Shown here: in pieces, positions 36,790 to 46,649 of the stretch
Layout of the letters: every line of letters starts with the position of its first letter
Position numbering within the stretch: position 1 is the stretch's first letter
Assembly: GCA_020205615.1 (NCBI GenBank)
Contig: CM035170.1
Location: 34,348,123 to 34,412,122, forward strand
DNA length: 64,000 nt
Reading direction: 5' to 3'
DNA from: Panax quinquefolius
Lineage: Eukaryota > Streptophyta > Magnoliopsida > Apiales > Araliaceae
The notes under the pieces: model-generated
The model's input: only the letters and a program-made list of their open reading frames with translations
Told to the model about the DNA's origin: nothing
Databases searched by the model: none
Made by a program: the position numbers and the translations under genes

Positions 36790-39700
36790 TTATGTGTATA
36801 TATGGTTTTAACCAAGTGTCGCATTACATTATTGCATTTCATTGTGCAAATGCTGAGAATTATTCTCTTGTCCCATAATAAGAGTCCCATTTCATTTCTT
36901 CCATGTGAAAGCAAAAAGAAGCTAGCAAGCCTACTCTATTCTTCATCTCAAAATCATCAATCTAGAGCAATAAGTGGATGGGGAGTGGGATTCATGATTG
37001 AATCAACAACTCTCACCAACTCTTCCTTAACCCTTGTGTATTCTTGAAAGCCAATGGTTTGATTTGTGAGGTAATGGCATTATGTAGTTAACTAATCTTC
37101 TATAAATAAGATCTTCCCCTTCTTTGTTGCAATTTGCTGAGAATTAGTTCATATAGAGTGAGTATAGAGCAGCTGAATTGAGTCACAAAGGTATAATTTC
37201 CATTCCCATTCTTAATTTTGATAAATTGTTTAATGGGTTGATTCTTTGATTTAAGCATGTATTTGTTGATATTTGATTTGGGTTATGTCTCTTAGTGTTA
37301 TACATACTTATAAATGTGTTGGATTATGTTAGAAATAATTTTTATAAGAATTTTGTATGGTGGGTTGCTAAACTGCCGAACAGAGCAAGCTACTGTCTCT
37401 GATGCAAGCATGGCGCAGTTGTGCCCTAATTGTACTAGGGTGCTTGTACCTTGTTGTGCGAACTGCCACCAGACTGATGTTTCTTTGTTTAATTTACATT
37501 CATGCTAACTTATTAGTACATGGTAGAACAAGCTTGTAAACTGGTTTAAAATGCACATGTAAGAACATGCATATACGGTGAACAAGTATAGCAATGATAG
37601 ACACAATACTTGTGGTCTTGAAATGAGATTTGTGCTTTCAAAAGTGAACTTTGTCATGAACACATCATGTGAGCATTTTGACTTTATGAACATGATAATA
37701 TGGTTTATATTGACATGAAATGCAAGACTAAAGTGATTGAACACACTTGCATACATGATTGAAAGTTAAGACTATTTCAAAGATAAGAAACTTAAGGCTT
37801 TTCAAAGAGAACTTGACGAAGACTTTTATCTAATAAGTTCTGACTATTTGAGCATGCATATGTGACCTTATTATATGTTGTAAATGCATGAGAGTTATAT
37901 GCTAATATGCCTTGTATATGCTAAATTGACTTAGTGTAAAATTCAAAGAAAATTAGAATGAAGAAGCTAATGTCATCAAGAAATGAGTAAAGTACGTTAT
38001 GACCATGCAAGCATGTATATTAGTACTCATTATGCCTATAGATATATTGGCATGAACATTGTTTGATTAATGTATGGTTTTCACTTATTTACACATAGTC
38101 ATAAAAGGGAAATTTCTAAAATATGAACTATGTGAGTAAAGTATGCATGTGTTGTCTATATACAAGCATGACTACTGAGTATTGAATGATCAAGTTTTAA
38201 GGCACAAATGATTACATGACCTTTTTGTGTTTTAATGACATATAATGTGTAAGTTAAACTTGAAGTAGTAAACTCAAGTATGTCATGTGCTATGTGAAAC
38301 TCTAGCATGTATATATGTTAATATGTATGTATAGGTGTATGTTAGAGTTGGATCAAGTCGGAGAGCGATGACTCAACCTTGGTGCAGCGAGGGACGTCAG
38401 TAACATTCGCCTTCCCTAAGCCTAGAAACGAGCTCAAATTGCCAGCAATCCTACTGCTTTTCCCAGATTCTGTTTTTGGTTCTGAAATTTAAGGCATGCT
38501 TATATGATTTCTTTACCTTATAATATATGACCAATATGTCATATAATGTGTTGAGTAGCATGCTATGTGATGACTTGATTGTTGTTAGTATAAACACAAA
38601 CTAGTTTACACATACTAACTAAAATGATCAACATGATAATGTTAGGTCATTTCAACGCAAGTAATTAAAGCTAGATTTTATTGTAGCTGAGCAAACAGGC
38701 AAGTTCCCTAAACTTACTCCAATTATTATTAAGCAAGTTTCCTTGAACTTCACTCTTTGGTTATGCAAGTTCCTTAAATTCTTACTCTTTTACTTAAGCA
38801 AGTATCCGAACATTATTTTATTGCATTGCAGTTTCCCTAACCTTACTCAAATTTATATTGAGCAAGTATTCTAACACTATTTTATTGTGTTATAGTTTTC
38901 TAACTTACACACTTTGTTTGTTGTGAAAGTTTCTTATCCTTCTCATATTGTATTAAGTAGGTTATTGTTGAATTGAAAGTATTCATTTAAGCTTGAATCT
39001 TATTTCCAAGCATGCTATTAAGTGGTTTAATTACTTTACAATTATTTCACATCGATATTATTGATATTCACACTTAGTGCACTTGAGTTCGTACAGTCTT
39101 GGACTTGTACATCATTTAAAGTTTATTAATTCTTGAACTATGTTAGATAGAGTCTGAACCTTTGTTCGGTCAGATAAATGTATGAAGTTTTATAAAAGCT
39201 ATCCAAACCAATTGATGGTAAGTATTCTTAGACTGAAAAGAACACCCCTTTCTATGATAGGGGAGTACCAAGTATCTAATATAAGATACAAAGAGCAGAT
39301 TTAAATGTTATCCATATACATGGTGTACGCGAGGCTGATCCCCTCAAGTACTTATTCTTTAGCCAGTAACCAAAGGGTCAATTAGCTATTGATTTCATTG
39401 GAGTGTTATAGTTCAAAGTCTACTTGACTAGAAATTATTCTAAAAGCAATCATTATCTTTGCTTCTAATATTCATATTGTTAAATCCTTCAGATATTCAT
39501 ATTGTTGAATTCTTTGTCAAACATTTTCCTTTCATCATGATATATCCTTATTGTTGTATTTAAACTTGTTGAGCAAACTTGTTGCTCATCCTAGCTATAT
39601 CACGAATTATATTACAGCTAAGCCCGAGACCTCGGGAAAGGACAAGGGTAAAGGAAAGATGTAGGATAGTCGCCAGGAGCAGAATTTATCTTATGCTTAA

Positions 39701-39926
39701 TTTAAATTAATGTTATGTAATATGAACCCTAAGTACTATTATAGGGTATGTTTGAAAGATTGTATTAAGGTTATCGAATCATGGGACTAGTAACACCTTT
39801 TGAATGAACGACATACGTTTATTATTTTCCACATTTTAGTTATCGTATGTTGTTTAGAGGAGGATGTTTGTATTTTATTGTGATGACCGAACCGAGGTCA
39901 GAGGACCCGGATTCGGGGGTGTCACA
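36790..39926 (+). repeat. 3' LTR of element 2, second part
   Basis: It starts with the second TTATG copy and continues U3 of the LTR begun at 25827. A TATA box (CTATAAATAAG, 37100-37110) is followed by a long R/U5. It ends GGGGGTGTCACA at 39926, giving an uninterrupted LTR of about 3.9 kb. Near 38690-38960 the phrase AGCAAGTTTCC and variants (AGTTCCCTAA, CAAGTATCC) recur as a loose repeat. The small Cys-rich frame at 37314-37508 is in U5 and has no supporting evidence. No other gene is visible. Confidence 0.8.
37100..37110 (+). promoter_or_regulatory. LTR TATA box (element 2)
   Basis: CTATAAATAAG, about 1.08 kb into the uninterrupted LTR. The inserted element at 26601 separates this promoter from the LTR start. 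Confidence 0.5.
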
Positions 39927-40222
39927 GTACTCAATTCGTAGCATTATAGAATTGTGTACATAGTGAAATGGGCAGAGTTTTCTCGCTTTTGCTCTTCTTA
40001 AAATGGCTAACCCAAGGCCTCTATTTATAGAACTGATGGCCGCGGGTCTACTTGCATCTTCCCGGGTTACCTCGGGGCATGTGGGTCCTACCATCTCGAA
40101 GTACGTGCACTCATGCAACGCGTTTTTGGCTCTAACCTTCATAAATTTCAATTCGGGCATCCGATTGAGGGGTGGTATACCTTTGGACATCCGGGCATCT
40201 GCATGATAACTTCTTTTACTAT
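39927..40222 (-). repeat. Inverted fragment of a Tat/Ogre-like LTR (U3 part)
   Basis: The reverse complement matches the beginning of the LTR at 40223-42235 through its TATA box and early leader (for example TTTATAGA, CCGGGTTACCTC, GTACGTGCAC, TTTGGACATCCG on this strand). It ends exactly where the LTR of element 2 begins, consistent with element 2 having inserted into this LTR; the five bases 39927-39931 (GTACT) would be its target duplication. The open frames on both strands (39840-40499, 40003-40206) are shadows of the palindrome. Confidence 0.7.
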
Positions 40223-40502
40223 GTAACTGTCGACCTAAATCAACAAAGCTCGGATGTCCAAAGGCATAGCACGCCTCAATCGGATGCCCGGATTGAAAAT
40301 TATGAAGGTTTGAGTGGACAACGCATTGCACAAGTGCACGTACTTGGAGACGATGGGATCCGCATGACCAGAGGTAACCCGGGCAGCCGCAGGTAGACCC
40401 CCAGCTGTCACGGGTAAACCCCGCGACCATCAGGTCTATAAATAAAGACCTTGGGTTGGCCATTTGAAAAAAGAAAAAAGGCGAGAAGACTCTGTCCATT
40501 TC
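39966..40502. repeat. Imperfect palindrome with arms of about 230-250 bp
   Basis: The left arm (about 39966-40198) and right arm (about 40248-40502) are reverse complements with mismatches and an extra stretch of about 20 bp in the right arm (near 40400-40420). The spacer is about 49 bp. Both arms contain a TATA box facing away from the centre. Confidence 0.8.
40436..40447 (+). promoter_or_regulatory. TATA box of the Tat/Ogre-like 5' LTR
   Basis: CTATAAATAAAG, with a purine-rich leader downstream. The other LTR has a TATATATA tract at the same place (43840-43849). Confidence 0.5.
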
Positions 40503-40759
40503 AGTTCATAAAGACATCTAGAGTACTCTAAACTGAGTGATTCTTCTTTTTAAATACTTGTAAGCTCGTTTTTTACAACATACTAAAATTTAACCGGTGA
40601 AAACTGAGTTTTCAGGCGTCAAAAGCTATCTGAAGTCTTCTTGGCAGCCCACTGTAAGATATTTTAGATTTTAAAGCTTTTTCTCACTTCTATACATATA
40701 TATCTACTAACGTTGAGAGTCGCATTGTGTGGGTATGCCCGGATCATCGATCCATGGCT

Positions 40760-40863
40760 TTTTATTGCTTATATATATAAATACTTATATATATATTATT
40801 ATCGAACTATTCTTCGATTGAGCCCGAATATATTATTTGGAGTGTTTACTGCTTTTGTATATG

Positions 40864-40894
<31 letters not shown>

Positions 40895-41172
40895 CTTTTC
40901 ATCAAACTCTATTTGATCGAGCTTGGATATACATCCAGTGCGTTTACAACTTTTATATATATATATATAAATACTTATATATACATTGTTATCAAACTCT
41001 GTTTGATTGAGCCTGGATATACATCTGGTGCATTTACTGCTTATATATATATTGTTATCAAACTTTGTTCAATTGAGCCTGGGTGTGATATCCGGTGCGT
41101 TTACAACATATATATATATATATATATATATACATTTCTGTTAGGCTTGGAGATCACTTCGTGGCCATTTAC

Positions 41173-41220
<48 letters not shown>
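40760..41220. repeat. (TA)n-linked tandem repeat, four units (5' LTR)
   Basis: A conserved core of about 50 bp (ATCAAACTCTGTTTGATTGAG, GCCTGGATATACAT, GGTGCGTTTAC) is repeated near 40801, 40900, 40991 and 41058, each followed by a (TA)n tract of different length; the longest, near 41177-41217, is about 40 bp. Confidence 0.75.
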
Positions 41221-41222
<2 letters not shown>

Positions 41223-42237
41223 TATACCTAATATTTACTAAATCTTATTTCTCACTTTGAATTTGTTCATGGTGACTAAACTGGAACCGTTGAAGCTGGA
41301 ATAGTTTAGATTTACTCAAATCTGATTCATTTTCTAGCTTTTACTACAGGCTAGATGTGTCTCAATCGGGCTATTTCTCCCTTTAACCGGTTCATGGTGA
41401 CTAAACTGGAACCGATGAAGCTGAAATAGTTTAGATTTATTCAAATCTAGTTCTTGTTTTAGCTTTTGTACATGTTACTTGTTCATGTGAACCTAAGAAT
41501 CATGTTATCATAGATTAAGTTTTTGAATCTAGATTCGGTTCCCGTGATGAACATTTTCAGCTAAAACTAGCTTGTAAATTATTCACGGTGTCTGAATTTC
41601 CTTAGATGGCTCTCATGCCCACAACGAGTTCGGCACTACTATGTATCTTATTTTCTCGAAGATGCTTCACATCTTGAAAATAAAATCAACCTAGCCGAAC
41701 ACTTAATAAAATGGAAGTATCGAATGCCTCAATTACTATTGAGGATAAGGGTTTAAAGAACTGCTATATTTTGTTAAAATTGAACTTTTATACAAAAATC
41801 AAACCCTTTGTATATAGGTTTGAACGAGGCATAACACTACTTCCTAACAACTGCACATAGACCTAGCACACACACGCACACACGTACATTGATAAAAGTT
41901 TTAAAATGGAAAGTGGCGGTAATCGTGTTATCATGGAAGTCGGGGGGGGGGTACCTAACACCTTCCCTTGGCTTAATCAAGCCCCCGGACCCTAATGAAT
42001 TTCAGTTTTGCAGACCAATTAAACAATGTCACATCACTAGGTCTTTGTGCAAACATTTTCTCTGTTAAGTTGGTGCAACTATTTAAAAATAACCAACTGG
42101 CAACTCTTATAGTCAAATCGTCGACATATACATGTCGGACCTTTTCAAACTTCTTTTTTCAAACAAATCTCACCTAACATGAGAACACCAAAAGATAAGA
42201 ACAGAAATGGACAAATAAAAATCCCAACGTCAACAGG

Positions 42238-42255
42238 TGGGAACTCTGCTGGGGA
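42238..42255 (+). other. Primer-binding site, Tat/Ogre type
   Basis: TGGGAACTCTGCTGGGGA, two bases after the LTR end CAACA. It is not the iMet type; in the Tat/Ogre lineage similar sites pair with Arg tRNA. The tRNA assignment is from memory of the lineage, not from comparison here. Confidence 0.6.
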
Positions 42256-43125
42256 CTCCAGTAAGAGGGCTTAAGCTACTATTAAAGCTTTTTAAAACTT
42301 TTATTTGCTTATATGTGGATCCTGCATTTACATTTTAATGAATGTGTACTAATTCTTTATTTACTGTACTTAGTGTTTCACACCATATCTGCATGTGATA
42401 TTAGTGCTTCGCACATGTCATCATTTCCATACGGTGAGACGCGACGTATGTGAATGTATGTTGTGTGGTCCCTCCGGAAGGAGGCTATCCTGTCGGTGTT
42501 TGATTACTGGACTCGTCGAGAGACTAATTCCACGAGGTTCGGAAAGGCACTACCCAGATTCGCTCAAGTTGAAAGATCGGATTAACTTCCCATCAAGTAA
42601 ATTGCGATGATCTTGGGACCTTCATGCCAAAAAGCCGCGAGAGTAGACTAAAATAGGTCAGCCTTTGATAAACCAAATGTTGGGAGATTGCATATTTGAA
42701 TTTGTTGTTCAAAGTGAATATTCGTTATTATATGTAAAGCCCTTCAAAGAATATATGTACAAGGACTTAGTGGTAGATCAAATCTGTTAGGTTGATCTGA
42801 GCTTTTAATGTTAATCATTCTTTAATGAATGTATACATGAAAAGATCAAAGCTGTTAGGTAAATCTATATCTTGAGATGTAATAGATATGCTTCAACAGA
42901 ATCGTAGTCTATCGAGCTGATCAAGAGATTGCAGAAGCCAAGGCAGAATCGTAGAGCATTGAGAATCGTAGTGGTCCAAACACTTGCCGAGCCAAGTCAG
43001 AGATTGTAGTGTGCTCTCGGAAGAATATAGTTTGCAAGTAAAGCAAGCAAAAATTGTAGTTGTAGACACTCGAAATTTTCTTTTCCTGTTACTGACCATG
43101 CAGGAGGGAAAAAATGTCTTTTTCA

Positions 43126-43437
43126 CACTCTAGAGATAACCCTGGAGGACCACAACAACAATTTTAACCTCGGAGATAGCCACGGGATATCAAGTTTCCA
43201 ACCTCGGAGATAACCCCGGAAAAACAGTTTCCAACCCCGGAGTTAACCACAGGAAAGTCAGTTTCAACCCCAGAGATAGCCAGGGGGGATCAAGTTCAAA
43301 CCCTGGAGATAACCCCAAGAAGTCAAGTCAACCTCAGAGATAACCTTGAGGACATTCAGAGTCAACAGCAGTCCAACCTCAGAGATAACCTTGAGAAAAG
43401 ACTGCTACAACTCTGTGAAACCGGAGATAACCTTAGG
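43126..43437. repeat. Tandem GGAGATAACC repeats before the 3' LTR
   Basis: Nine to ten degenerate units of 30-45 bp share CCTCGGAGATAACCCCGG, itself a small inverted repeat (CCTCGG/CCCCGG arms). First unit near 43130, last near 43420. The 3' untranslated zone next to the LTR is a known place for hypervariable tandem repeats in Tat/Ogre elements. Confidence 0.78.
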
Positions 43438-44156
43438 AGGGGCAAAATGGTCATTTTGCAAACTCAACTTCACTTCAAATCAAATACACTCATTTAAACT
43501 CAAATTACTTCAAAAGAAGTCCCACGAGAACCATATCTTAACTCCGGAGAGCAAACTACGCAAAATGGCTCACTAGATTGCCTAACGAAAACCCAAAAAT
43601 GCTATTTTGCTCATGGGCCCATCTTCCCAGAATCATAAAGGGAAAATCCTAGTGTAGCTCTTGGAATGAGCTTTCTGGAATGGTATGGCACGCTTCTATC
43701 GGACTCCCGGATTAATAGTTATGAACGACCGAGCGAACAACGCGTTATCCGAGTGTACGTACTTTGACATGGTGGGACCCACATTGTTGGGCATCCTGGG
43801 TATCTCGCGCAGCCGCAGGTAGACCTGCAGCACCCCCCTCTATATATATGGGGCTTGGGGTGGCTTTATTTGTAAGAGAAATAGCGAGGAAACCCTGTCC
43901 AATTTGCTTTATGCACACTATAAACTGAGTGCTTTCTTATTTTAAACACTTGTGAGCTCACATATAGCTACTTTTGTACCGGCGGGAGCCGAGTGTTCAT
44001 CCCTTTAAAGATATAGAAGTCTTCTTTGGCAGCCCACTGTAAGCCTTCTCACACACTTTAAAGCATTTCTCTTCATGTTTGCACACACCCTTCTTCACAT
44101 TGAGAGTTGTGTTGCGTGTGTTTGCCCGGACTTTGGTCCGTGATTTTATTTCAGTT

Positions 44157-44234
44157 TGTATATATATATATATATATATGGACTAACATTATTGAGTTAT
44201 CGGTCTGGAGCGTTTATTTGCTTATATATGTATA

Positions 44235-44272
<38 letters not shown>

Positions 44273-44327
44273 TCGTAATGTCGGACTTTGTTCGATGAGC
44301 CTGAGACTTACATTTGGGCGTTCTTGC

Positions 44328-44379
<52 letters not shown>

Positions 44380-44545
44380 TTATATATATTAACCGTTTCT
44401 CGACTTTGTTCGATGAGCCCGGATTTTACATCCGGAGTGTTTATTTGCTTATATATATATATATATACATTTATATATATGAACTGTTGTCGAACTCTGT
44501 TCGATGAGCTTGAATTTTATATCCGGTGCGTTTATCGCTTATATA
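44157..44545. repeat. (TA)n-linked tandem repeat (3' LTR)
   Basis: The same unit as in the 5' LTR (GTTCGATGAGCCCGGATTTT, GGTGCGTTTAT) near 44190, 44280, 44397 and 44489, each with a long (TA)n. Unit sequence and tract lengths differ from the 5' LTR. Confidence 0.75.
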
Positions 44546-44559
44546 TATATATTTATTTA

Positions 44560-44720
44560 GTCCCGTCTGAAGTTTACTTTGTGGTGGTTGATCATTTTTA
44601 CAGCTTTCTTTACGTTTTGTCCCGCCTTGAGTTTCCACCGTGGCGGTTGATGGCTTTTACAGCTTTGTTTACATTTTCTGATCCCCCGTGGAGGTGCTTC
44701 GTGGCGGCTGATCATGTCTG
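44560..44720. repeat. 59-60 bp tandem repeat, about 2.7 units
   Basis: Units start near 44560, 44619 and 44679 (GTCCCGTCTGAAGTTTAC and variants, TTTTTACAGCTTT). The 5' LTR has only one related unit (about 41137-41175). Confidence 0.75.
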
Positions 44721-45554
44721 TATATATATATATATTTATAAATTATATATATATATATATCTACTTACTGCTTTCATAAAAATTACGGCATCATCTGAGC
44801 CTAGGAATCATGTGATCACAGATTCAACCTACTGGATCTAGATTCGGTTCTCGTGATAGATATTTTCAGCTATAAACAGCTTGTAAATTTATTTGTGGTG
44901 TCTGAATTTCCTCAGATGGTTTTCATACCCACGAGGAAGTCGACATTATTTTGTACATTATTTTCTTATAGATGCTTCGCATCTCGAAAATAAAAGCAAT
45001 CAAGCCGTACACTTAATATAAAATGGGAGTGTAAAAGGTCTCAATTTTTATTGAGCACAAGGGTTTGAAAAACCTCTTTTATAAAACATCACTGTCATAT
45101 CTTGTTAAAACTGAATTTTACATAAATTCAAACCATGTGTATATAGGTGCGAACGAGGCCTCGCATTACTTCCAAATAAACAGCACATTAACCCACCCAC
45201 TCACACACACACACATTTAGATAATAGTTTCTTGTAAAATGGCGGTCACCGTGGTAACACGGATGTCGGGGGGTGCCTAACACCTTCCCTTCACATAATC
45301 AAGTCCCCAGACCCTAATGAATCTCAGTTTCACCGACCCGTTTAATAGTGTCACATCATTGGGTCAATGTGAAAACCTTTTCTCGGTTGTGTTGGTACAA
45401 CCATTTAAAAAACTAACTGGTGACTCTTAACAGTCCATCGTTGACATTATACATGTCGGACCTTTTTCACTTGTTTTTTCAAACAAATCTCACCTAACAT
45501 GAGAACACCAAAAAACAAGTAACAAAAGGGACAACTAAAATCCCGACGTCGACA

Positions 45555-46596
45555 GTAGTGCGCCAGTACTGAAGAGAAATCATAGTGCTCTCGTTTGCTC
45601 ATATCGGATCAAGCACTAAGGTGGCAAGACATCCACAATCAGAATCATAGAGCTTCGTATGTTTGTGTCAGAAGCATCGAGCCTTGTCCATTTGTTCAAA
45701 GAATAAATCACAAAAAATATGGAATGGGTTATAAACGTTGAAGTCCTTGGGAGTCCCAATGACACAATAGTCATCCTTAGTATATAACAAAGAAACGTAT
45801 TGAAGAAGCTAAGGAAAGGACTTTGGGTCAGCAGAAAACACCTTTTCAGGTGTTAGGTGAGACATCAGTATGATGTTTCAGTGGGCCAGACTGTAAATCA
45901 AAAGTTGTGCAAAAAGTCTCCCTCAAAGCACAAAAATGTCAAAAACATTTAATGCTTCAACGAATGTCTTCAACGGATACATTTCAAAGGCATCATATAT
46001 ACAAAACATCGGCAGATGAAAGAAATTAAGCAAGCATTGAACAAAAACGATGAAGAACACTCAACGCTCAACTCTACGATATGAAAAAGAAAAGCTTTCT
46101 AAGCTACTCAGTTCTTTCGAACACAAGCTTAACGGCAACTGAGTAGCACCATTCAAGAAATCAACTATTATCAAGTGAAGTAAGAAGGTCCAAGTTAGAA
46201 GGACTTGAAGAGTTCTAAGTGAACTGAGAAGTACCAAGTCTGCTGGACTTGAAGAGTTCAAAAGTGAACTAAGAAGTTCCAAGACTGCTGGTCTTGAAGG
46301 AATCTGTGAGACTCAGAAAGTGTAAAGATATCCTTAGTGGATTTCCTACTCGAGGAGTAGAAGAGTGGACTAGTAGCTTTAAGTGCTCTGAACCACTTAA
46401 AAACATTGTGTCTCCTATAACTGCTATAACTTCTTAACTCCTATCAACTCGTTATATCTTAAAGAGAAAACAAACAAATCTCTAATTCCAATGTGTTTAA
46501 ATCATTATCTAAACTAGCAAGTATTTTGTGAAAGAATTTTTAAAATATCTATTCAACCCCCCTTCTAGATACCTATTGCGCCTCTTGGAACTAACA
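45555..46596 (+). repeat. 5' LTR of the SIRE-like element
   Basis: About 1.0 kb, ending GGAACTAACA two bases before the primer site, with the upstream pyrimidine-rich TTCAACCCCCCTTCTAG. The left end is not certain, because the Tat-like LTR abuts at 45554; TG near 45572 is a candidate. A TATA-like CATATATAC lies at about 45993-46001. It contains a 45 bp tandem repeat. The minus-strand frame at 46061-46282 is a shadow of that repeat. Confidence 0.65.
46173..46306. repeat. 44-45 bp tandem repeat, three units
   Basis: Units start at 46173, 46217 and 46262 with AAGTGAA, then AAGTxCCAAG and GGACTTGAAG. They lie in the R/U5 part of the SIRE-like LTR. Confidence 0.8.
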
Positions 46597-46598
46597 AT

Positions 46599-46610
46599 TG
46601 GTATCAGAGC
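46599..46610 (+). other. Primer-binding site (iMet) of the SIRE-like element
   Basis: A perfect TGGTATCAGAGC, two bases after the LTR end. Gag starts 40 bp downstream at 46650. Confidence 0.85.
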
Positions 46611-46649
46611 AAGTTCTATCAAATAGCCTACAAATATTAAGTAGATCGA

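Larger units (their letters stand above)
11668..39926 (+). mobile_element. Gypsy element 2 (Tekay/Del-like), split by two nested insertions
   Basis: The element can be followed through two interruptions: coding part 11668-14571, then 25509-25826, LTR start 25827-26600, LTR remainder 36790-39926. At both breaks the sequence resumes after a 5 bp duplication (GAGAA; TTATG), which proves they are insertions. It lacks its 5' LTR and most of gag, where a minus-strand LTR abuts. Its 3' end GTCACA at 39926 joins an inverted Tat-like LTR fragment. The protein is close to element 1, so the two belong to related families, although their LTRs differ. Confidence 0.85.
40223..42235 (+). repeat. 5' LTR of the Tat/Ogre-like element
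   Basis: About 2.0 kb. It has a TATA box at 40436-40447 and a leader with AGTCTTCTTGGCAGCCCACTG, shared with the other LTR. An expanded block of (TA)n-linked repeats follows at 40760-41220, then a 125 bp tandem duplication (GTGACTAAACTGGAACCG at 41271 and 41396) and the conserved end part. It ends CAACA just before the primer site. The small frames through (TA)n are not genes. Confidence 0.72.
42236..43652 (+). other. Interior of the Tat/Ogre-like element, non-coding
   Basis: It begins with the primer site (42238-42255). No gag or pol is seen. The middle (42895-43065) has several AATCGTAG or ATTGTAG motifs like those in the SIRE element. The last 530 bp hold the tandem array and the LTR junction with AAAGGGAAAA at 43638-43647. 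The open frames 42395-42610 and 43346-43576 are unsupported. Confidence 0.6.
40223..45554 (+). mobile_element. Non-autonomous Tat/Ogre-like element
   Basis: Direct repeats at about 40223-42235 and 43653-45554 flank a 1.4 kb interior with no pol. After the left LTR comes TGGGAACTCTGCTGGGGA, like the primer site used by Tat/Ogre elements (Arg tRNA type). Before the right LTR lies a purine run (AAAGGGAAAA) and a tandem repeat array, also typical of that lineage. Both LTRs contain GTGCCTAACACCTTCCC or a variant (41954-41968; 45274-45290), which I associate with Ogre-type LTRs. I could not find a convincing target duplication; the exact left end is uncertain by a few bases. Confidence 0.7.
43653..45554 (+). 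repeat. 3' LTR of the Tat/Ogre-like element
   Basis: About 1.9 kb, starting TGTAGCTCTTGG after the purine tract and ending GTCGACA. It shares with the 5' LTR the leader block, the GCCTAACACCTTCCC block and the end. It differs by its own (TA)n tracts (44157-44180, 44228-44270, 44331-44378) and by a 59 bp repeat at 44560-44720. The frames 44268-44841 are fortuitous. Confidence 0.72.

Noticed and set aside
37314..37508. Small Cys-rich frame (CPNC, CCANC) that resembles a zinc-binding peptide
   Set aside because: It lies in U5 of the LTR of element 2, is short, has no spacing typical of a known finger and no second copy to test conservation.
39840..40499. Minus-strand frame of 219 codons across the palindrome
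   Set aside because: It runs through an inverted repeat of LTR sequence with TATA boxes, has no recognisable domain and has no counterpart in the other LTR.
40713..41260. Tyr/Ile-rich frames in (TA)n tracts (also 44268-44841)
   Set aside because: The peptides are translations of microsatellite DNA (YIYIYI runs) within LTRs.
42395..42610. Frame of 71 codons in the Tat-like interior
   Set aside because: No recognised motif, and it lies in the leader after the primer site; no sign of Gag.
46061..46282. Minus-strand Leu/Ser-rich frame
   Set aside because: It is the reverse of the 45 bp tandem repeat in the SIRE-like LTR.
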